This document shows positions 32,738 to 42,933 of a DNA stretch of 64,000 bases, one piece after another. Location: contig NZ_LDSL01000051.1 of assembly GCF_001476815.1 (NCBI RefSeq), positions 62,001-126,000 on the forward strand, in the 5' to 3' direction. A program made the position numbers and the translations under genes. Every line of letters starts with the position of its first letter. Positions within the stretch are counted from its first letter, which is position 1. The notes under the pieces are model-generated. The model did not search any database, had not been told where the DNA came from, and saw only the letters and a program-made list of their open reading frames with translations. The stretch comes from Pseudacidovorax intermedius (lineage in GTDB: Bacteria; Pseudomonadota; Gammaproteobacteria; Burkholderiales; Burkholderiaceae_C).

Positions 32738-33958
32738 TCAGTGGGCGGACCACTGGATCGTGCTCAGGTCGACGCCATCCTTGTACATCTCCCACAAGGG
32801 GCTCAGCTCGCGCAGCTTGGCCACGTTGTGACGGATGGACGCGATGGCGACGTCGATTTCTTCCTCGGTCGTGAACCGGCCGATGGTCATGCGCAGGCTG
32901 CTGTGGGCCAGCTCGTCGCTGCGGCCCAGGGCGCGGAGCACATAGCTCGGCTCCAGACTGGCGGAGGTGCAGGCCGAACCCGACGACACCGCCAGGCCCT
33001 TGATGCCCATGATCAACGACTCGCCTTCGACGAAGTTGAAGCTGATGTTCAGGTTGTGCGGCACCCGGTGCGTCAGGTCGCCATTGATGAACACCTGCTC
33101 GATGTCCGACAGGCCGTCGATCAAACGCTTCTGCAGCGCGCGCGCCTTGGCGAGATCCTGCGCCATTTCTTCCTTGGCGATGCGGAAGGCCTCGCCCATG
33201 CCCACGATCTGGTGCGTGGGCAGCGTGCCCGAGCGCATGCCGCGCTCGTGGCCCCCGCCGTGCATCTGGGCTTCCAGCCGCACGCGCGGCTTGCGGCGCA
33301 CGTACAGCGCACCGATGCCCTTGGGGCCGTAGGTCTTGTGCGAAGCCAGGCTCATCAGGTCGATGGGCAACTGCGTGACGTCGATCTCGACCTTGCCGGT
33401 GGCCTGCGCCGCGTCGACGTGAAAGATCACGCCCTTCTCGCGGCAGGCATTGCCCAGCGCCACCATGTCCTGCACGACGCCGATCTCGTTGTTGACGAAC
33501 ATCACGCTCGCCAGAATGGTGTCGGGACGGATGGCGGCCTTGAACTTGTCGAGGTCCAGCAGTCCGTTTTCCTCGACCTCGAGATACGTCACCTCGAAGC
33601 CCTGGCGCTCCAGCTCGCGCATGGTGTCCAGCACCGCCTTGTGCTCGGTCTTGACGGTGATGAGGTGCCGACCCTTTTCCTTGTAGAAATGGGCCGCACC
33701 CTTCAGCGCCAGGTTGTCGGATTCGGTGGCGCCCGAGGTCCAGATGATCTCGCGCGGATCGGCATTGATCAGGGCGGCGACGTCGCCGCGGGCCTTCTCC
33801 ACTGCCTCTTCGGCCTCCCAGCCCCACGCATGGCTGCGCGAAGCGGGGTTGCCGAAATGCTCACGCAGCCAGGGAATCATGGCGTCGACCACACGCGGGT
33901 CGACCGGCGTGGTCGCGCCGTAATCAAGATAGATCGGGAAATGAGGAGTGACGTCCAT
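32738..33958 (-). CDS. iscS: Cysteine desulfurase IscS
   Basis: This 406-residue PLP enzyme has the Schiff-base lysine in [17 protein letters not shown] and the mobile-loop cysteine in [17 protein letters not shown]. It takes sulfur from cysteine for Fe-S clusters and other thio-cofactors. Start [19 protein letters not shown] matches relatives. It lies 25 bases before iscU and 86 bases after iscR. Confidence 0.98.
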   Translation of the reverse strand: MDVTPHFPIYLDYGATTPVDPRVVDAMIPWLREHFGNPASRSHAWGWEAEEAVEKARGDVAALINADPREIIWTSGATESDNLALKGAAHFYKEKGRHLITVKTEHKAVLDTMRELERQGFEVTYLEVEENGLLDLDKFKAAIRPDTILASVMFVNNEIGVVQDMVALGNACREKGVIFHVDAAQATGKVEIDVTQLPIDLMSLASHKTYGPKGIGALYVRRKPRVRLEAQMHGGGHERGMRSGTLPTHQIVGMGEAFRIAKEEMAQDLAKARALQKRLIDGLSDIEQVFINGDLTHRVPHNLNISFNFVEGESLIMGIKGLAVSSGSACTSASLEPSYVLRALGRSDELAHSSLRMTIGRFTTEEEIDVAIASIRHNVAKLRELSPLWEMYKDGVDLSTIQWSAH

Positions 33959-34044
33959 GGCTCGCTCGTGCTGGCGTGGATACGGAAACGATCACGAACG
34001 GAAGAGCCGGCAGCGACAGGCCGCCGCGGCTCGCCCACCGTGCA

Positions 34045-34581
34045 TCAGGACTTGGCGAAGGCGTTGCCGAGGGCGAACACCGAGTTGGGTGCGTTCACCC
34101 GGATCGGCTTGACCACCGGCTGGCTCGAGATCGCCCGCTTGACGGCCGGCTTGTTCTCGACCTGCACGCCCTTGGCGATCTGGTCGTCCACCAGCTTCTG
34201 CAGCGTGACGGAATCCAGGAACTCGACCATCTTCTGGTTGAGCGAGGCCCACAGCTCGTGCGTCATGCAGCGGCCGGCTTCGCCCATGCAGTTTTCCTTG
34301 CCGGCGCAGTGGGTAGCGTCGATCGGCTCGTCCACCGACACGATGATGTCGGCCACGGTGATGTCTGCCGCCTTGCGGCCCAGCGAATAGCCGCCGCCGG
34401 GGCCGCGGGTGGACTCCACCAGTTCATGGCGGCGGAGCTTGCCGAACAGCTGTTCCAGGTAGGACAGCGAAATCTGCTGCCGCTGGCTGATTGCGGCCAG
34501 CGTGACAGGACCGGAGTTCTGGCGCAGTGCCAGGTCGATCATGGCGGTGACCGCAAAACGGCCTTTGGTAGTGAGACGCAT
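34045..34581 (-). CDS. iscR: Fe-S cluster-sensing regulator IscR (Rrf2 family)
   Basis: This 178-residue Rrf2 regulator has a winged helix (MRLTTKGRFAVTAMIDLAL, RQQISLSYLEQLFGKLRR) and the cluster-binding residues Cys92, Cys98, Cys105 and His108. The second cysteine gap is six residues, one longer than I recall for E. coli. It represses the isc operon when its [2Fe-2S] cluster is loaded. I chose ATG at 34581 because it gives the canonical start. A good type-1 IscR site sits about 130-160 bases upstream. Confidence 0.97.
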   Translation of the reverse strand: MRLTTKGRFAVTAMIDLALRQNSGPVTLAAISQRQQISLSYLEQLFGKLRRHELVESTRGPGGGYSLGRKAADITVADIIVSVDEPIDATHCAGKENCMGEAGRCMTHELWASLNQKMVEFLDSVTLQKLVDDQIAKGVQVENKPAVKRAISSQPVVKPIRVNAPNSVFALGNAFAKS

Positions 34582-34713
34582 CGCAAGCTCCTTCAATTGG
34601 CTTACCGTTAAACAACACCTGGGACCCACAGGATCCGGTGGCGCCCGTCTCCGCCCTGCCCGGTATCCCACCCATGCAAAGGTAGGAGCCGGCCCTTCAT
34701 CGCGAAGTTCTTT

Positions 34714-34738
34714 TTTCTTGAGTGTTTCGCTCAAGTAT
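34714..34738 (-). promoter_or_regulatory. Type-1 IscR operator of the isc operon
   Basis: On the minus strand the 25-base site begins ATACTTGAG, has GAAACA at its centre and CTCAAG in the right half. By my alignment it agrees with the E. coli-type consensus at 20 of 25 positions. A CTTGAG/CTCAAG inverted repeat is exact, and TATACT at its upstream edge may be a -10 element. Autoregulation by IscR is expected. Confidence 0.75.
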
Positions 34739-34741
34739 AAC

Positions 34742-34777
34742 AGAAACCCCGAACCTTGCTCGGGATAGCGCGGGTTT
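34742..34777 (-). terminator. Weak hairpin after uvrB
   Basis: On the minus strand CCCGA/TCGGG closes a seven-base loop, inside a possible longer AAACCC/GGGTTT pairing, followed by TTTCTG. It lies just past the uvrB stop and before the IscR operator. It is a plausible but weak terminator. Confidence 0.4.
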
Positions 34778-34783
34778 TTCCTC

Positions 34784-36895
34784 TCACTTGCGCCCGCCGA
34801 CCGGCAGCACGGCGATGTTGTCCCCGCCTGCCGCGCCGAAGGCCTGCTCGCGCAGCATCGACAGCTGGTCGCGCACGCGCGCCGCCTTTTCGAACTCGAG
34901 GTTGCGGGCGTGCTCGAGCATCTGCTTTTCCAGCCGCTTGATTTCCTTGGCCACGTCGCGCTCGCTCATGTCCTCGACGCGGGCGCGCTCGACCTCGCGC
35001 TTGCCCGCCTCCTTGGCCGACTTTTCGCCGTAGACGCCGTCGATCAGCTCGCGCACCTGCTTGACGATGCTCCGCGGCACGATGCCGTTGGCCTCGTTGA
35101 AGGCGATCTGCCGCTCGCGGCGGCGCTGCGTCTCGCCGATGGCCTTGTTCATGGACGCCGTGATGGTGTCGGCATACAGGATGGCCTTGCCGTGCAGGTT
35201 GCGCGCGGCGCGACCGATCGTCTGGATCAGGCTGCGCTCGGCGCGCAGGAAGCCTTCCTTGTCCGCATCCAGAATGGCGACCAGCGACACCTCCGGAATG
35301 TCCAGGCCCTCGCGCAACAGGTTGATGCCCACCAGCACGTCGAAGGCACCCAGGCGCAGGTCGCGGATGATCTCCACCCGCTCCACGGTGTCGACGTCGC
35401 TGTGCAGATAGCGCACCTTCACGCCGTTGTCGCCCAGGTACTCGGTGAGTTGCTCGGCCATGCGCTTGGTCAGCGTGGTGATCAGCACGCGCTCGTTCTT
35501 CTCGACGCGGATGCGGATCTCGCCCAGCACGTCGTCCACCTGGTGGGTGGCGGGACGCACCTCGACCTCGGGATCGATCAGGCCGGTCGGCCGCACCAAC
35601 TGCTCGACCACCTGGCCGGCATGCTCCTGCTCGTAGGCGGCAGGCGTGGCCGAGACGAAGATGCACTGGCGCATGCGCCGCTCGAACTCCTCGAACTTGA
35701 GCGGCCGGTTGTCCAGCGCCGAGGGCAGCCGGAAGCCGTACTCGACCAGCGTGGTCTTGCGCGCCCGGTCGCCGTTGTACATGGCGGCGAGCTGGCCGAT
35801 CATCTGGTGGCTTTCGTCCAGGAACATCAGCGCGTCCTTGGGCAGGTAGTCCGTCAGCGTGGCCGGCGGATCCCCGGGCGCGGCGCCGGACAGGTGGCGG
35901 GTGTAGTTCTCGATGCCCTTGCAGTGGCCGATCTCGGCCAGCATCTCCAGGTCGAAACGGGTGCGCTGCTCCAGGCGCTGCGCTTCCACCAGCTTGCCGG
36001 CGCCCACCAGTTCCTTCACCCGGTCGGCCAGCTCCAGCTTGATGGTGTCGACGGCGCGCAGCGTCTTGTCGCGCGGCGTGACGTAGTGGCTGGACGGGTA
36101 GATGGTGAAGCGCGGAATCTTCTGCCGCACACGGCCGGTGAGCGGGTCGAACAGCGACAGGCTTTCGATCTCGTCGTCGAACAGCTCGATGCGAATGGCC
36201 AGTTCGCTGTGCTCGGCCGGGAACACGTCGATGGTGTCGCCGCGCACGCGGAAGGCGCCGCGCGAGAAGTCCTGCTCGTTGCGTGTGTACTGCATGCGGA
36301 TGAGCCGGCCGATCACGTCGCGCTGGCCGATCTTGTCGCCCACGCGCATGATGAAACGCATCTCGGTGTAGTCCTCGGGGGCGCCGATGCCGTAGATGGC
36401 GCTGACCGTGGCCACGATCACCACGTCCCGCCGCTCCAGCACGCTCTTGGTGGCGGACAGCCGCATCTGCTCGATGTGCTCGTTGATCGACGAGTCCTTC
36501 TCGATGAACAGGTCGCGCTGGGGCACGTAGGCCTCGGGCTGGTAGTAGTCGTAGTAGCTGACGAAGTACTCCACGGCGTTCTTGGGGAAGAACTCGCGGA
36601 ACTCGCTGTACAGCTGCGCAGCCAGCGTCTTGTTGGGCGCGAACACGATGGCCGGCCGCCCCAGGCGGGCGATGACGTTGGCCATGGTGTAGGTCTTGCC
36701 GGAGCCCGTCACGCCCAGCAGGGTCTGGAAGACCTCGCCGTCCTGCACACCCTCCACCAGCTGCTCGATGGCCTTGGGCTGGTCGCCGGCCGGCGGATAG
36801 GGCTGGAACAGCTCGAAGGGCGAATCGGGATAGCGGACGAATTCGCCCTGGCGCGGGGCGGCGGCATCGTCGGCGGTCTGAAGGTCTGCGGTCAT
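34784..36895 (-). CDS. uvrB: UvrABC excision nuclease subunit B
   Basis: This 703-residue DEAD-like helicase has Walker [14 protein letters not shown], the beta-hairpin region with [12 protein letters not shown], Walker [27 protein letters not shown] and a C-terminal UVR motif. It loads onto damaged DNA with UvrA and recruits UvrC. The ATG at 36895 was chosen because the protein then begins just before the [19 protein letters not shown] core. I see no LexA box in the 147-base gap upstream, unlike E. coli uvrB. Confidence 0.97.
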   Translation of the reverse strand: MTADLQTADDAAAPRQGEFVRYPDSPFELFQPYPPAGDQPKAIEQLVEGVQDGEVFQTLLGVTGSGKTYTMANVIARLGRPAIVFAPNKTLAAQLYSEFREFFPKNAVEYFVSYYDYYQPEAYVPQRDLFIEKDSSINEHIEQMRLSATKSVLERRDVVIVATVSAIYGIGAPEDYTEMRFIMRVGDKIGQRDVIGRLIRMQYTRNEQDFSRGAFRVRGDTIDVFPAEHSELAIRIELFDDEIESLSLFDPLTGRVRQKIPRFTIYPSSHYVTPRDKTLRAVDTIKLELADRVKELVGAGKLVEAQRLEQRTRFDLEMLAEIGHCKGIENYTRHLSGAAPGDPPATLTDYLPKDALMFLDESHQMIGQLAAMYNGDRARKTTLVEYGFRLPSALDNRPLKFEEFERRMRQCIFVSATPAAYEQEHAGQVVEQLVRPTGLIDPEVEVRPATHQVDDVLGEIRIRVEKNERVLITTLTKRMAEQLTEYLGDNGVKVRYLHSDVDTVERVEIIRDLRLGAFDVLVGINLLREGLDIPEVSLVAILDADKEGFLRAERSLIQTIGRAARNLHGKAILYADTITASMNKAIGETQRRRERQIAFNEANGIVPRSIVKQVRELIDGVYGEKSAKEAGKREVERARVEDMSERDVAKEIKRLEKQMLEHARNLEFEKAARVRDQLSMLREQAFGAAGGDNIAVLPVGGRK

Positions 36896-37042
36896 GGGGT
36901 GTGGCTCCGGGGGACAGCCGGGGAGATGCGGGGCGGCCGGTAAAATTCCAAGCGAACCGGCAAGGCTAACCCCAAAGCGCCGGCTCTGCACCCAGCCTCG
37001 CCGGACGCGAGGCTCGCCTCAGCATCCAAAGGACTTTCCTCC

Positions 37043-38239
37043 ATGTCTCTCTTCTCCGCCGTCGAGATGGCGCCGCGCGACCCCATCCTGGGTCTGAACG
37101 AACAATTCGCCGCCGACACCAACCCCCACAAGGTCAACCTGGGCGTGGGCGTGTACTACGACGACAACGGCAAGCTGCCGCTGCTGGAGTGCGTCAAGAA
37201 GGCAGAAGCCGACATGATGAAGGCCCCCTCGGCCCGCGGCTACCTGCCCATCGACGGCATTGCCGCCTATGACAATGCCGTCAAGGCGCTGGTCTTCGGC
37301 GCCGACAGTGAGCCCGTCAAATCCGGCCGCGTGGCCACCATCCAGGCCCTGGGCGGCACCGGCGGCCTGAAGGTCGGCGCCGACTTCCTCAAGAAGCTCT
37401 CGCCCTCGGCCAAGGTGCTGATCAGCGACCCGAGCTGGGAGAACCACCGCGCCCTGTTCGCCCAGGCCGGCTTCGAGGTCGGCAGCTATGCCTACTATGA
37501 CGCGGCCAAGCGCGGCATCGACTTCGACGGCATGCTGGCCGCCCTGCAGGGCGCGGCCGCCGGCACCATCGTCGTGCTGCACGCCTGCTGCCACAACCCG
37601 ACCGGCTACGACCTCACGCCAGCCCAATGGGACCAGGTGGTCGAGGTGGTCAAGGCCCGCCAGCTCACGCCCTTCCTGGACATGGCCTACCAGGGCTTCG
37701 GCTTCGGCATCGCCGAGGACGGCGCCGTCATCGGCAAGTTCGTCGCCGCCGGCCTGACCTTCTTCGTCTCCACCTCCTTCTCCAAGAGCTTCAGCCTGTA
37801 CGGCGAGCGCGTGGGCGCCCTGTCGGTGCTGTGCGAGAGCAAGGAAGAAGCCGCGCGCGTGCTGTCGCAACTGAAGATCATGATCCGCACCAACTACAGC
37901 AACCCGCCGACGCACGGTGGCGCCGTGGTGGCGGCCGTGCTGGGCAATCCCGAGTTGCGCGCGCTGTGGGAGCAGGAACTGGGCGAGATGCGCGTGCGCA
38001 TCAAGGCCATGCGCCAGAAGCTGGTGGACGGCCTCAAGGCCGCCGGCGTGAAGCAGGACATGGGCTTCATCACCAGCCAGATCGGCATGTTCAGCTACTC
38101 GGGCCTGACCAAGGACCAGATGGTGCGCCTGCGCAACGAGTTCGGCGTGTACGGCACCGACACCGGCCGCATGTGCGTGGCCGCACTCAACAGCAAGAAC
38201 ATCGAGCACGTCTGCGCGAGCATCGCCAAGGTGGTCTGA
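37043..38239 (+). CDS. Class I aromatic/aspartate aminotransferase
   Basis: This 398-residue fold-type I aminotransferase has the PLP lysine in STSFSKSFSLYGERVGAL. CCHNPTGYDLTP and the RTNYSNPP region are typical of the TyrB/AspC group. It transfers amino groups between aspartate or aromatic amino acids and 2-oxoglutarate. TyrB versus AspC cannot be settled by eye. It diverges from uvrB; TAAAAT near 36949 may be its -10 element. A long terminator follows. Confidence 0.93.
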   Translation: MSLFSAVEMAPRDPILGLNEQFAADTNPHKVNLGVGVYYDDNGKLPLLECVKKAEADMMKAPSARGYLPIDGIAAYDNAVKALVFGADSEPVKSGRVATIQALGGTGGLKVGADFLKKLSPSAKVLISDPSWENHRALFAQAGFEVGSYAYYDAAKRGIDFDGMLAALQGAAAGTIVVLHACCHNPTGYDLTPAQWDQVVEVVKARQLTPFLDMAYQGFGFGIAEDGAVIGKFVAAGLTFFVSTSFSKSFSLYGERVGALSVLCESKEEAARVLSQLKIMIRTNYSNPPTHGGAVVAAVLGNPELRALWEQELGEMRVRIKAMRQKLVDGLKAAGVKQDMGFITSQIGMFSYSGLTKDQMVRLRNEFGVYGTDTGRMCVAALNSKNIEHVCASIAKVV

Positions 38240-38279
38240 CGCCCCTGGCGCAGCCGCTTCTTGCAGAGGCGGCTGCGAA

Positions 38280-38325
38280 CCAAAGAAAAAGGCAACGAGG
38301 GTGACCGCGCTGCCTTTTTCTTTGG
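38280..38325. terminator. Strong bidirectional terminator between aminotransferase and sodB
   Basis: A 15-base stem CCAAAGAAAAAGGCA/TGCCTTTTTCTTTGG encloses a 16-base loop. The sequence is symmetrical, giving U-rich tracts on both strands, and it lies in the convergent gap. A GCAGCCGC/GCGGCTGC hairpin precedes it at about 38250-38276. Confidence 0.9.
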
Positions 38326-38367
38326 CGCCTGCCGGCATGGCACCGGCAGGCCTTATTCACCCGGCAA

Positions 38368-38949
38368 TCAGGCGAAATTCTTCTCGGCGAATTCCCAGTT
38401 GACCAGCTTGGCCAGGAAGGTCTCGACGAACTTGGGACGCAGGTTGCGGTAGTCGATGTAGTAGGCGTGTTCCCAGACGTCGACGGTGAGCAGGGCCTTG
38501 TCGTCGGTGGTCAGCGGCGTGCCGGCGGCACCGGTGTTGACGATGTCCACGGAGCCATCGCCCTTCTTCACCAGCCAGGTCCAGCCCGAGCCGAAGTTGC
38601 CGACGGCGGACTTGACGAAGGCTTCCTTGAAGGCGTCGTAGCTGCCCCACTTGGCCTCGATGGCCTTGGCCAGTGCGCCGGAGGGCGTGCCGCCGCCTTG
38701 CGGCTTCATGCAATTCCAGAAGAAGGTGTGGTTCCAGATCTGGGCGGCGTTGTTGTAGATGCCGCCGCTGGACTTCTTCACGATGTCTTCGAGCGGCATG
38801 CTCTCGAACTCGGTGCCCTTCTGCAGGTTGTTCAGGTTCACCACGTAGGCATTGTGGTGCTTGCCGTAGTGGTACTCCAGCGTCTCCTGGGAGTACTCGG
38901 GGGCCAGGGCGTCCATTGCGTACGGCAGGGGGGGCAGAACATGTTCCAT
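38368..38949 (-). CDS. sodB: Superoxide dismutase, Fe/Mn type
   Basis: This 193-residue enzyme has metal ligands His27 ([10 protein letters not shown]), a His in [11 protein letters not shown], and Asp/His in [21 protein letters not shown] and AGTPLTT are seen in iron-type enzymes. It has no signal peptide and so is cytosolic. It lies 43 bases after xseA on the same strand, with no promoter visible in the gap, so it is probably read from xseA as well. Confidence 0.95.
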   Translation of the reverse strand: MEHVLPPLPYAMDALAPEYSQETLEYHYGKHHNAYVVNLNNLQKGTEFESMPLEDIVKKSSGGIYNNAAQIWNHTFFWNCMKPQGGGTPSGALAKAIEAKWGSYDAFKEAFVKSAVGNFGSGWTWLVKKGDGSVDIVNTGAAGTPLTTDDKALLTVDVWEHAYYIDYRNLRPKFVETFLAKLVNWEFAEKNFA

Positions 38950-38992
38950 GTGTGGCTCGTTCGTGGGTTGGTTGACAGAAAACCCGTCGATT

Positions 38993-40330
38993 CTAGGAAG
39001 GATTGCCCGGGCTGACGTCGGACGAGGTCCCTTGCTGGACGGCGGTCACCTGCAAGGTGGCGCTGCCGTCGGCCAGCGTGGCGCGCACGCCGTCGCCCGG
39101 ATGCAATTGCGCCGTGCGGGTGATGGTGCGGCCGCGGCTGTCGGCCAGCCAGGCATAGCCGCGCTGGAGCACGACGGCCGGGTCCAGCAGTTGCAGACGC
39201 AGTGCCGCGCGCTCCAGCCGGTCGGCGCGGCCACGCAGGCTCGCCGGGGCCGCGGCCGCCCAGCGGGCAGCCACGCCGTCGAAGCGCCGCTGCGCCTGGT
39301 GCACCGAGGCGGTGGTCGCCCGCTGCAGGCGCTGGTGCCATTGCGCCAGCACGGCCTGCTGGCGCGCGGCCAGGCTGGAGGGGCGGCCCAGGCGGGCGGC
39401 CGCGGTGTCCAGCCGCTGCGCCAGGCGGTCGAGGCGGCCTTGCAGCGCGTCCAGCAACGCTTCCTCCAGGGCATCCAGGCCCTGCAGCCAGCCGTCGCGC
39501 GACGGCGCCACCAGTTCGGCCGCGGCCGTGGGCGTGGGCGCCCGCAGGTCGGCGCAGAAGTCGGCGATGGTGAAGTCGGTTTCATGGCCCACGCCCACCA
39601 CCACCGGCACGCGGCTGGCGACGATGGCCCGGGCCAGTTGCTCGTCGTTGAAGGCCCAGAGGTCTTCGATCGAGCCGCCGCCGCGCACGACGAGGATGGC
39701 ATCCGGCAACGGGTCGAGCTGCTGCAGCGCCTGCAGGCCGGCGATCAGTTCGGCCGGGGCCTGGGCGCCCTGCACCGAAGCGGGGGCCAGCAGCACCTCC
39801 ACGTGCGGGGCGCGGCGGCGCATCGCCGTCACCACGTCGTGCAGCGCCGCGGCACCGCGCGAGGTGACCAGGCCCACGCGCCGCGGGAACACCGGCAGCG
39901 GACGCTTGCGTGCGGCGTCGAACAGGCCTTCGGCTTCGAGCTTGGCCTTGCGCTGCAGGAACTGCTCGAAGAGCGTGCCCTGCCCCGCGCGCCGCATGCT
40001 CTCGACCACGAGTTGCAGGTCACCGCGCGGCTCGTACACCGCCAGCCGGCCGCGCACCTCCACCAGATCGCCATCGCGCACGTCGAAGTCGAGCAGCGAG
40101 GCGGCGCGCCGGAACATGGCGCAGCGCAGCTGGCCCTGGCCGTCCTTGAGCGAGAAGTAGCAATGGCCGCTGCCGGCGCGCGAGAAGCTGCCGATCTCGC
40201 CCTGCACGGTCACCGGATTGAAGCGGGCGTCCAGCGCATCGGCCACGGCGCGGCACAGGGCGCCGACGGCCCAGACGCGAGACTGGGGGACCAGGCCCTC
40301 AGCCACGGCAGGCCTCGCCGTCCCATCCAC
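38993..40330 (-). CDS. xseA: Exodeoxyribonuclease VII large subunit
   Basis: This 445-residue protein has an N-terminal OB domain (about 17-115), the catalytic core with [34 protein letters not shown] and [23 protein letters not shown], a coiled-coil arm (about 285-375) and a C-terminal segment. It degrades single-stranded DNA with XseB, which is not encoded here. The start is GTG at 40330; it gives the usual distance to the OB domain. Confidence 0.94.
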   Translation of the reverse strand: MDGTARPAVAEGLVPQSRVWAVGALCRAVADALDARFNPVTVQGEIGSFSRAGSGHCYFSLKDGQGQLRCAMFRRAASLLDFDVRDGDLVEVRGRLAVYEPRGDLQLVVESMRRAGQGTLFEQFLQRKAKLEAEGLFDAARKRPLPVFPRRVGLVTSRGAAALHDVVTAMRRRAPHVEVLLAPASVQGAQAPAELIAGLQALQQLDPLPDAILVVRGGGSIEDLWAFNDEQLARAIVASRVPVVVGVGHETDFTIADFCADLRAPTPTAAAELVAPSRDGWLQGLDALEEALLDALQGRLDRLAQRLDTAAARLGRPSSLAARQQAVLAQWHQRLQRATTASVHQAQRRFDGVAARWAAAAPASLRGRADRLERAALRLQLLDPAVVLQRGYAWLADSRGRTITRTAQLHPGDGVRATLADGSATLQVTAVQQGTSSDVSPGNPS

Positions 40331-40484
40331 AGCGGCCCGGCACGGCGGCCGGTGCCGCCGAAGGGCCGCAAAGCCACGGCTTCTGGTGCAAGTGGTTGAT
40401 AACGCTGATGAATGTGCTGCTCAAAATCTGGTCGTCCTGACGGGATGCCCGTCGGCAGTGGGTTCGGCGAAGTTGCTCCGGGGG

Positions 40485-40505
40485 TTAGCCACAAAGTTAT
40501 CCACA
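40485..40505 (+). promoter_or_regulatory. Pair of DnaA-box-like sequences
   Basis: TTATCCACA at 40497-40505 matches the DnaA box consensus exactly, and TTAGCCACA at 40485-40493 differs by one base. They are 12 bases apart, in the 277-base xseA-exbB gap. There is no AT-rich unwinding element or dnaA gene here, so this is not an origin. The gap also holds GC-rich palindromes, including GGCGCC-N6-GGCGCC at about 40527-40544, and CATAAT at 40559-40564, a possible exbB -10. Confidence 0.5.
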
Positions 40506-40607
40506 GAAAATGTGGGTGGCGGGACGGCGCCGCGGGCGGCGCCCGAAAAACATTCGGTCATAATTTTCGGCCGTTGGCGAGCGCACCATGACCGCGCAGG
40601 AGGCCCC

Positions 40608-41252
40608 TTGTTTTCGATCTTAGTCGCCGCAGGCTGGCCCGTTGTGCCGCTGCTTCTGTGCTCGGTCATCGCGACCGCCCTCGTCATCGAACGCTTCATC
40701 AGCCTGAAGTCGTCCAAGGTGCTGCCACCCCAACTTCTGGGCGAAGCGATCGGCGTCTCTCAGGGCAGCATTCCGTCGCCCGACGTGGTGGCCAAGCTGG
40801 AGCGCAATTCCGCGCTGGGCGAAATGCTGGCCGCCGGCTTCCGCGCCGCGCAGGCGGGCGGCCCGGCCACCGCCGACGACCTGCGCGCCGCCATGGAAAG
40901 CACCGGCCGCGCCATCGCCCACCGGCTGGAGCGCTACCTCCCGGCGCTGGCCACCATCGCCTCGGCGGCACCGCTGCTGGGCCTGCTGGGCACGGTGATC
41001 GGCATGATCGAGATTTTCGGCTCGCAGGCACCCGGCGCGGGCGGCGGCGGCAACCCGGCGCAGCTGGCGCACGGCATCTCCATCGCGCTGTACAACACGG
41101 CCTTCGGCCTGGTCGTCGCGGTGCCCACGCTGATCTTCTGGCGCTACTTCCGCACGCGCGTCGACGGCTATTTGCTGCACATGGAGCTGGCAGGCGACCG
41201 TTTCGCCGAACACCTGTCGCGCATCCGCCCGGGCGCCGGGTCCGCGCCATGA
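40608..41252 (+). CDS. exbB: ExbB/TolQ-family proton channel protein
   Basis: This 214-residue membrane protein has three helices (about 8-26, 103-125 and 150-172) with the MotA/TolQ/ExbB pattern SAAPLLGLLGTVIGMIEIF. The start is TTG at 40608, because AGGAGG sits four bases before it and the protein then begins MFSILVAAGWP as in relatives. It forms the proton channel with ExbD that energises TonB or Tol. It opens the exbB-exbD-lpxK-trm112-kdsB run. Confidence 0.93.
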   Translation: MFSILVAAGWPVVPLLLCSVIATALVIERFISLKSSKVLPPQLLGEAIGVSQGSIPSPDVVAKLERNSALGEMLAAGFRAAQAGGPATADDLRAAMESTGRAIAHRLERYLPALATIASAAPLLGLLGTVIGMIEIFGSQAPGAGGGGNPAQLAHGISIALYNTAFGLVVAVPTLIFWRYFRTRVDGYLLHMELAGDRFAEHLSRIRPGAGSAP

Positions 41253-41277
41253 TGGCGCACGCAGCGAAGGCGCGCGC

Positions 41278-41796
41278 ATGAGCGTGCAGTTGCCCACCAC
41301 CGGCGCGGCCGATCGCGCCGGCACCGGCCGCCGCCGCATGCGCCTGCGCAGCGGCTCGCGCGACGAGCCGGAGATCAACCTGATCCCCTTCATCGACGTG
41401 CTGCTGGTGATCCTCATCTTCCTGATGCTGTCGACCACCTACAACCGCTTCACCGAGATGGAGGTGCGCCTGCCCACGGCCGATGCCGAGCCCAGCACCA
41501 CGCGGCCGCGCGAGGTGATCGTCGCCGTCGCCGCGGACGGACGCTACGCGGTCAACCGGCAACTCGTGGCCGACCGCAGCGTCGAGGGCCTGGCGGCCGC
41601 GCTCAGCGGCTTCGCCAAGCCCGAGGCCGGCGGCAACGGCGCCAACGGTGGCGGCGGCAACAACACCATCCTCATCATCAGTGCCGACGCCGCGGCGCCG
41701 CACCAGGCGGTCATCACGGTGATGGAGGCGGCGCGCCGCGCCGGGCTGATGCAGATCACCTTCGCCACCCAGACCACGGGCAAGGCGGCCCGCTGA
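41278..41796 (+). CDS. exbD: ExbD/TolR-family protein
   Basis: This 172-residue protein has one membrane helix (about 36-54: NLIPFIDVLLVILIFLMLS) with the proton-relay Asp in FIDV. The periplasmic domain carries a Gly/Asn-rich insert (GGNGANGGGGNN, about 120-132). It partners the upstream ExbB. The gap to exbB is 25 bases, and lpxK follows 5 bases after its stop. Confidence 0.94.
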   Translation: MSVQLPTTGAADRAGTGRRRMRLRSGSRDEPEINLIPFIDVLLVILIFLMLSTTYNRFTEMEVRLPTADAEPSTTRPREVIVAVAADGRYAVNRQLVADRSVEGLAAALSGFAKPEAGGNGANGGGGNNTILIISADAAAPHQAVITVMEAARRAGLMQITFATQTTGKAAR

Positions 41797-41801
41797 GCGC
41801 C

Positions 41802-42770
41802 GTGCACGCCTGGGAACGCCGCGGCGCGCAGGCCTGGCTGCTGCGGCCGGTGGCGGCGCTGTTCGGCCTGCTGGCCGCGGCGCGGCGCCTGGCCTACGCG
41901 CGCGGCTGGCGCCGCACGGACCGGCTGCCGGTGCCGGTGATCGTCGTCGGCAACGTGATCGCCGGCGGTGCCGGCAAGACGCCGGTGGTCATCGCCCTGG
42001 TCCGGCACCTGCAGGCGCGCGGCCTGCCGGTGGGCGTGATCTCGCGCGGCCATGGGCGCCGCACGCGCGACGGCCGGGCGGTGGCGGCGGACAGCGATCC
42101 GCGCGACGTGGGCGACGAACCGCTGCTCATCCACCGTGCCACGGGCGCGCCCCTGGTGGTCGATGCCGACCGCGCGGCCGCTGGCCGGCGCTTGCTGACC
42201 CTGCATCCGGAGGTGCGCGTGGTCGTCGCCGACGATGGGCTGCAGCACCTGGCCCTCGGCCGCGACATCGAGATCTGCGTCTTCGACGACCGCGGCGTCG
42301 GCAACGGCTGGCTGCTGCCGGCCGGACCGCTGCGCGAGCCCTGGCCCCGCCGCTGCAACCTGGTGCTGCACACGGGCGAGCGGCCCGCCTTCGCGGGCCA
42401 CCGTGGCCATCGGCGGCTGGCCGACGTCGCGCTGGATCGAGAAGGCCGGAAGGTGCCGCTCGCGTCGCTGGCCGCCCGCGACGACCTCGCCGCCGTGGCC
42501 GGCATTGCGCGGCCGGAACGCTTCTTCGACATGCTGCGGGCCCGGGGCCTGAGTCTGCGGACGTGCATCGCCCTGCCCGACCACCACGACTTCAGCGGCT
42601 GGACGCCGCCGCCGGGCCTGCAACTGCTGTGCACCGAGAAGGACGCGGCCAAGCTGTGGCCGGTCGCACCCACGGCGCTGGCCGTGCCGCTGCAGTTCGA
42701 CATCGACCCGGCCTTCTTCGCCGCGCTCGACGCACGGCTATCATCCTTCGATGGATTCCAAGCTGCTTGA
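41802..42770 (+). CDS. lpxK: Tetraacyldisaccharide 4'-kinase (LpxK)
   Basis: This 322-residue kinase has one N-terminal hydrophobic segment (about 13-30) and a P-loop with [17 protein letters not shown]. The RGHGRR and DDGLQHLAL motifs match LpxK. It phosphorylates the lipid A precursor at the 4' position on the inner membrane. The GTG at 41802, 5 bases after the exbD stop, gives the family N-terminus ([15 protein letters not shown]). The end overlaps the Trm112-like gene by 20 bases. Confidence 0.95.
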   Translation: MHAWERRGAQAWLLRPVAALFGLLAAARRLAYARGWRRTDRLPVPVIVVGNVIAGGAGKTPVVIALVRHLQARGLPVGVISRGHGRRTRDGRAVAADSDPRDVGDEPLLIHRATGAPLVVDADRAAAGRRLLTLHPEVRVVVADDGLQHLALGRDIEICVFDDRGVGNGWLLPAGPLREPWPRRCNLVLHTGERPAFAGHRGHRRLADVALDREGRKVPLASLAARDDLAAVAGIARPERFFDMLRARGLSLRTCIALPDHHDFSGWTPPPGLQLLCTEKDAAKLWPVAPTALAVPLQFDIDPAFFAALDARLSSFDGFQAA

Positions 42771-42933
42771 ACTGCTGGTCTGCCCGGTCACCAAGGGACC
42801 GCTGCAATGGGACGCCACGCGCCAGGAACTGTGGTCGCGCAGCGCCCGGCTCGCCTACCCCGTGCGCGACGGCATTCCGGTGATGCTCGAGAACGAGGCC
42901 CGCCCGCTGACGGACGACGAACTCGGGCTGTGA
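42751..42933 (+). CDS. Trm112-family small protein
   Basis: This 60-residue protein has the UPF0434/Trm112 pattern: [28 protein letters not shown] and [10 protein letters not shown]. One cysteine (Cys11) is present where zinc-binding Trm112 has more, as is usual for bacterial forms. It sits between lpxK and kdsB, overlapping lpxK by 20 bases and kdsB by GTGA. Role in lipid A/LPS synthesis is only suggested by the context. Confidence 0.9.
   Translation: MDSKLLELLVCPVTKGPLQWDATRQELWSRSARLAYPVRDGIPVMLENEARPLTDDELGL

Noticed and set aside
32711-36943. Long + strand frames over iscS/iscR and uvrB
   Set aside because: They are antisense to conserved genes and their translations are compositionally biased without domains.
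36896-37042. LexA box upstream of uvrB, as in E. coli
   Set aside because: No CTG-N10-CAG with flanking match is present in the gap.
40331-40607. Possible replication origin
   Set aside because: Only two DnaA-like boxes are seen. There is no AT-rich unwinding region, dnaA, dnaN or gidA nearby.
40588-40623. Twelve-codon ATG frame overlapping the exbB start
   Set aside because: It has no ribosome site of its own, and its bases are explained by the AGGAGG and TTG start of exbB.
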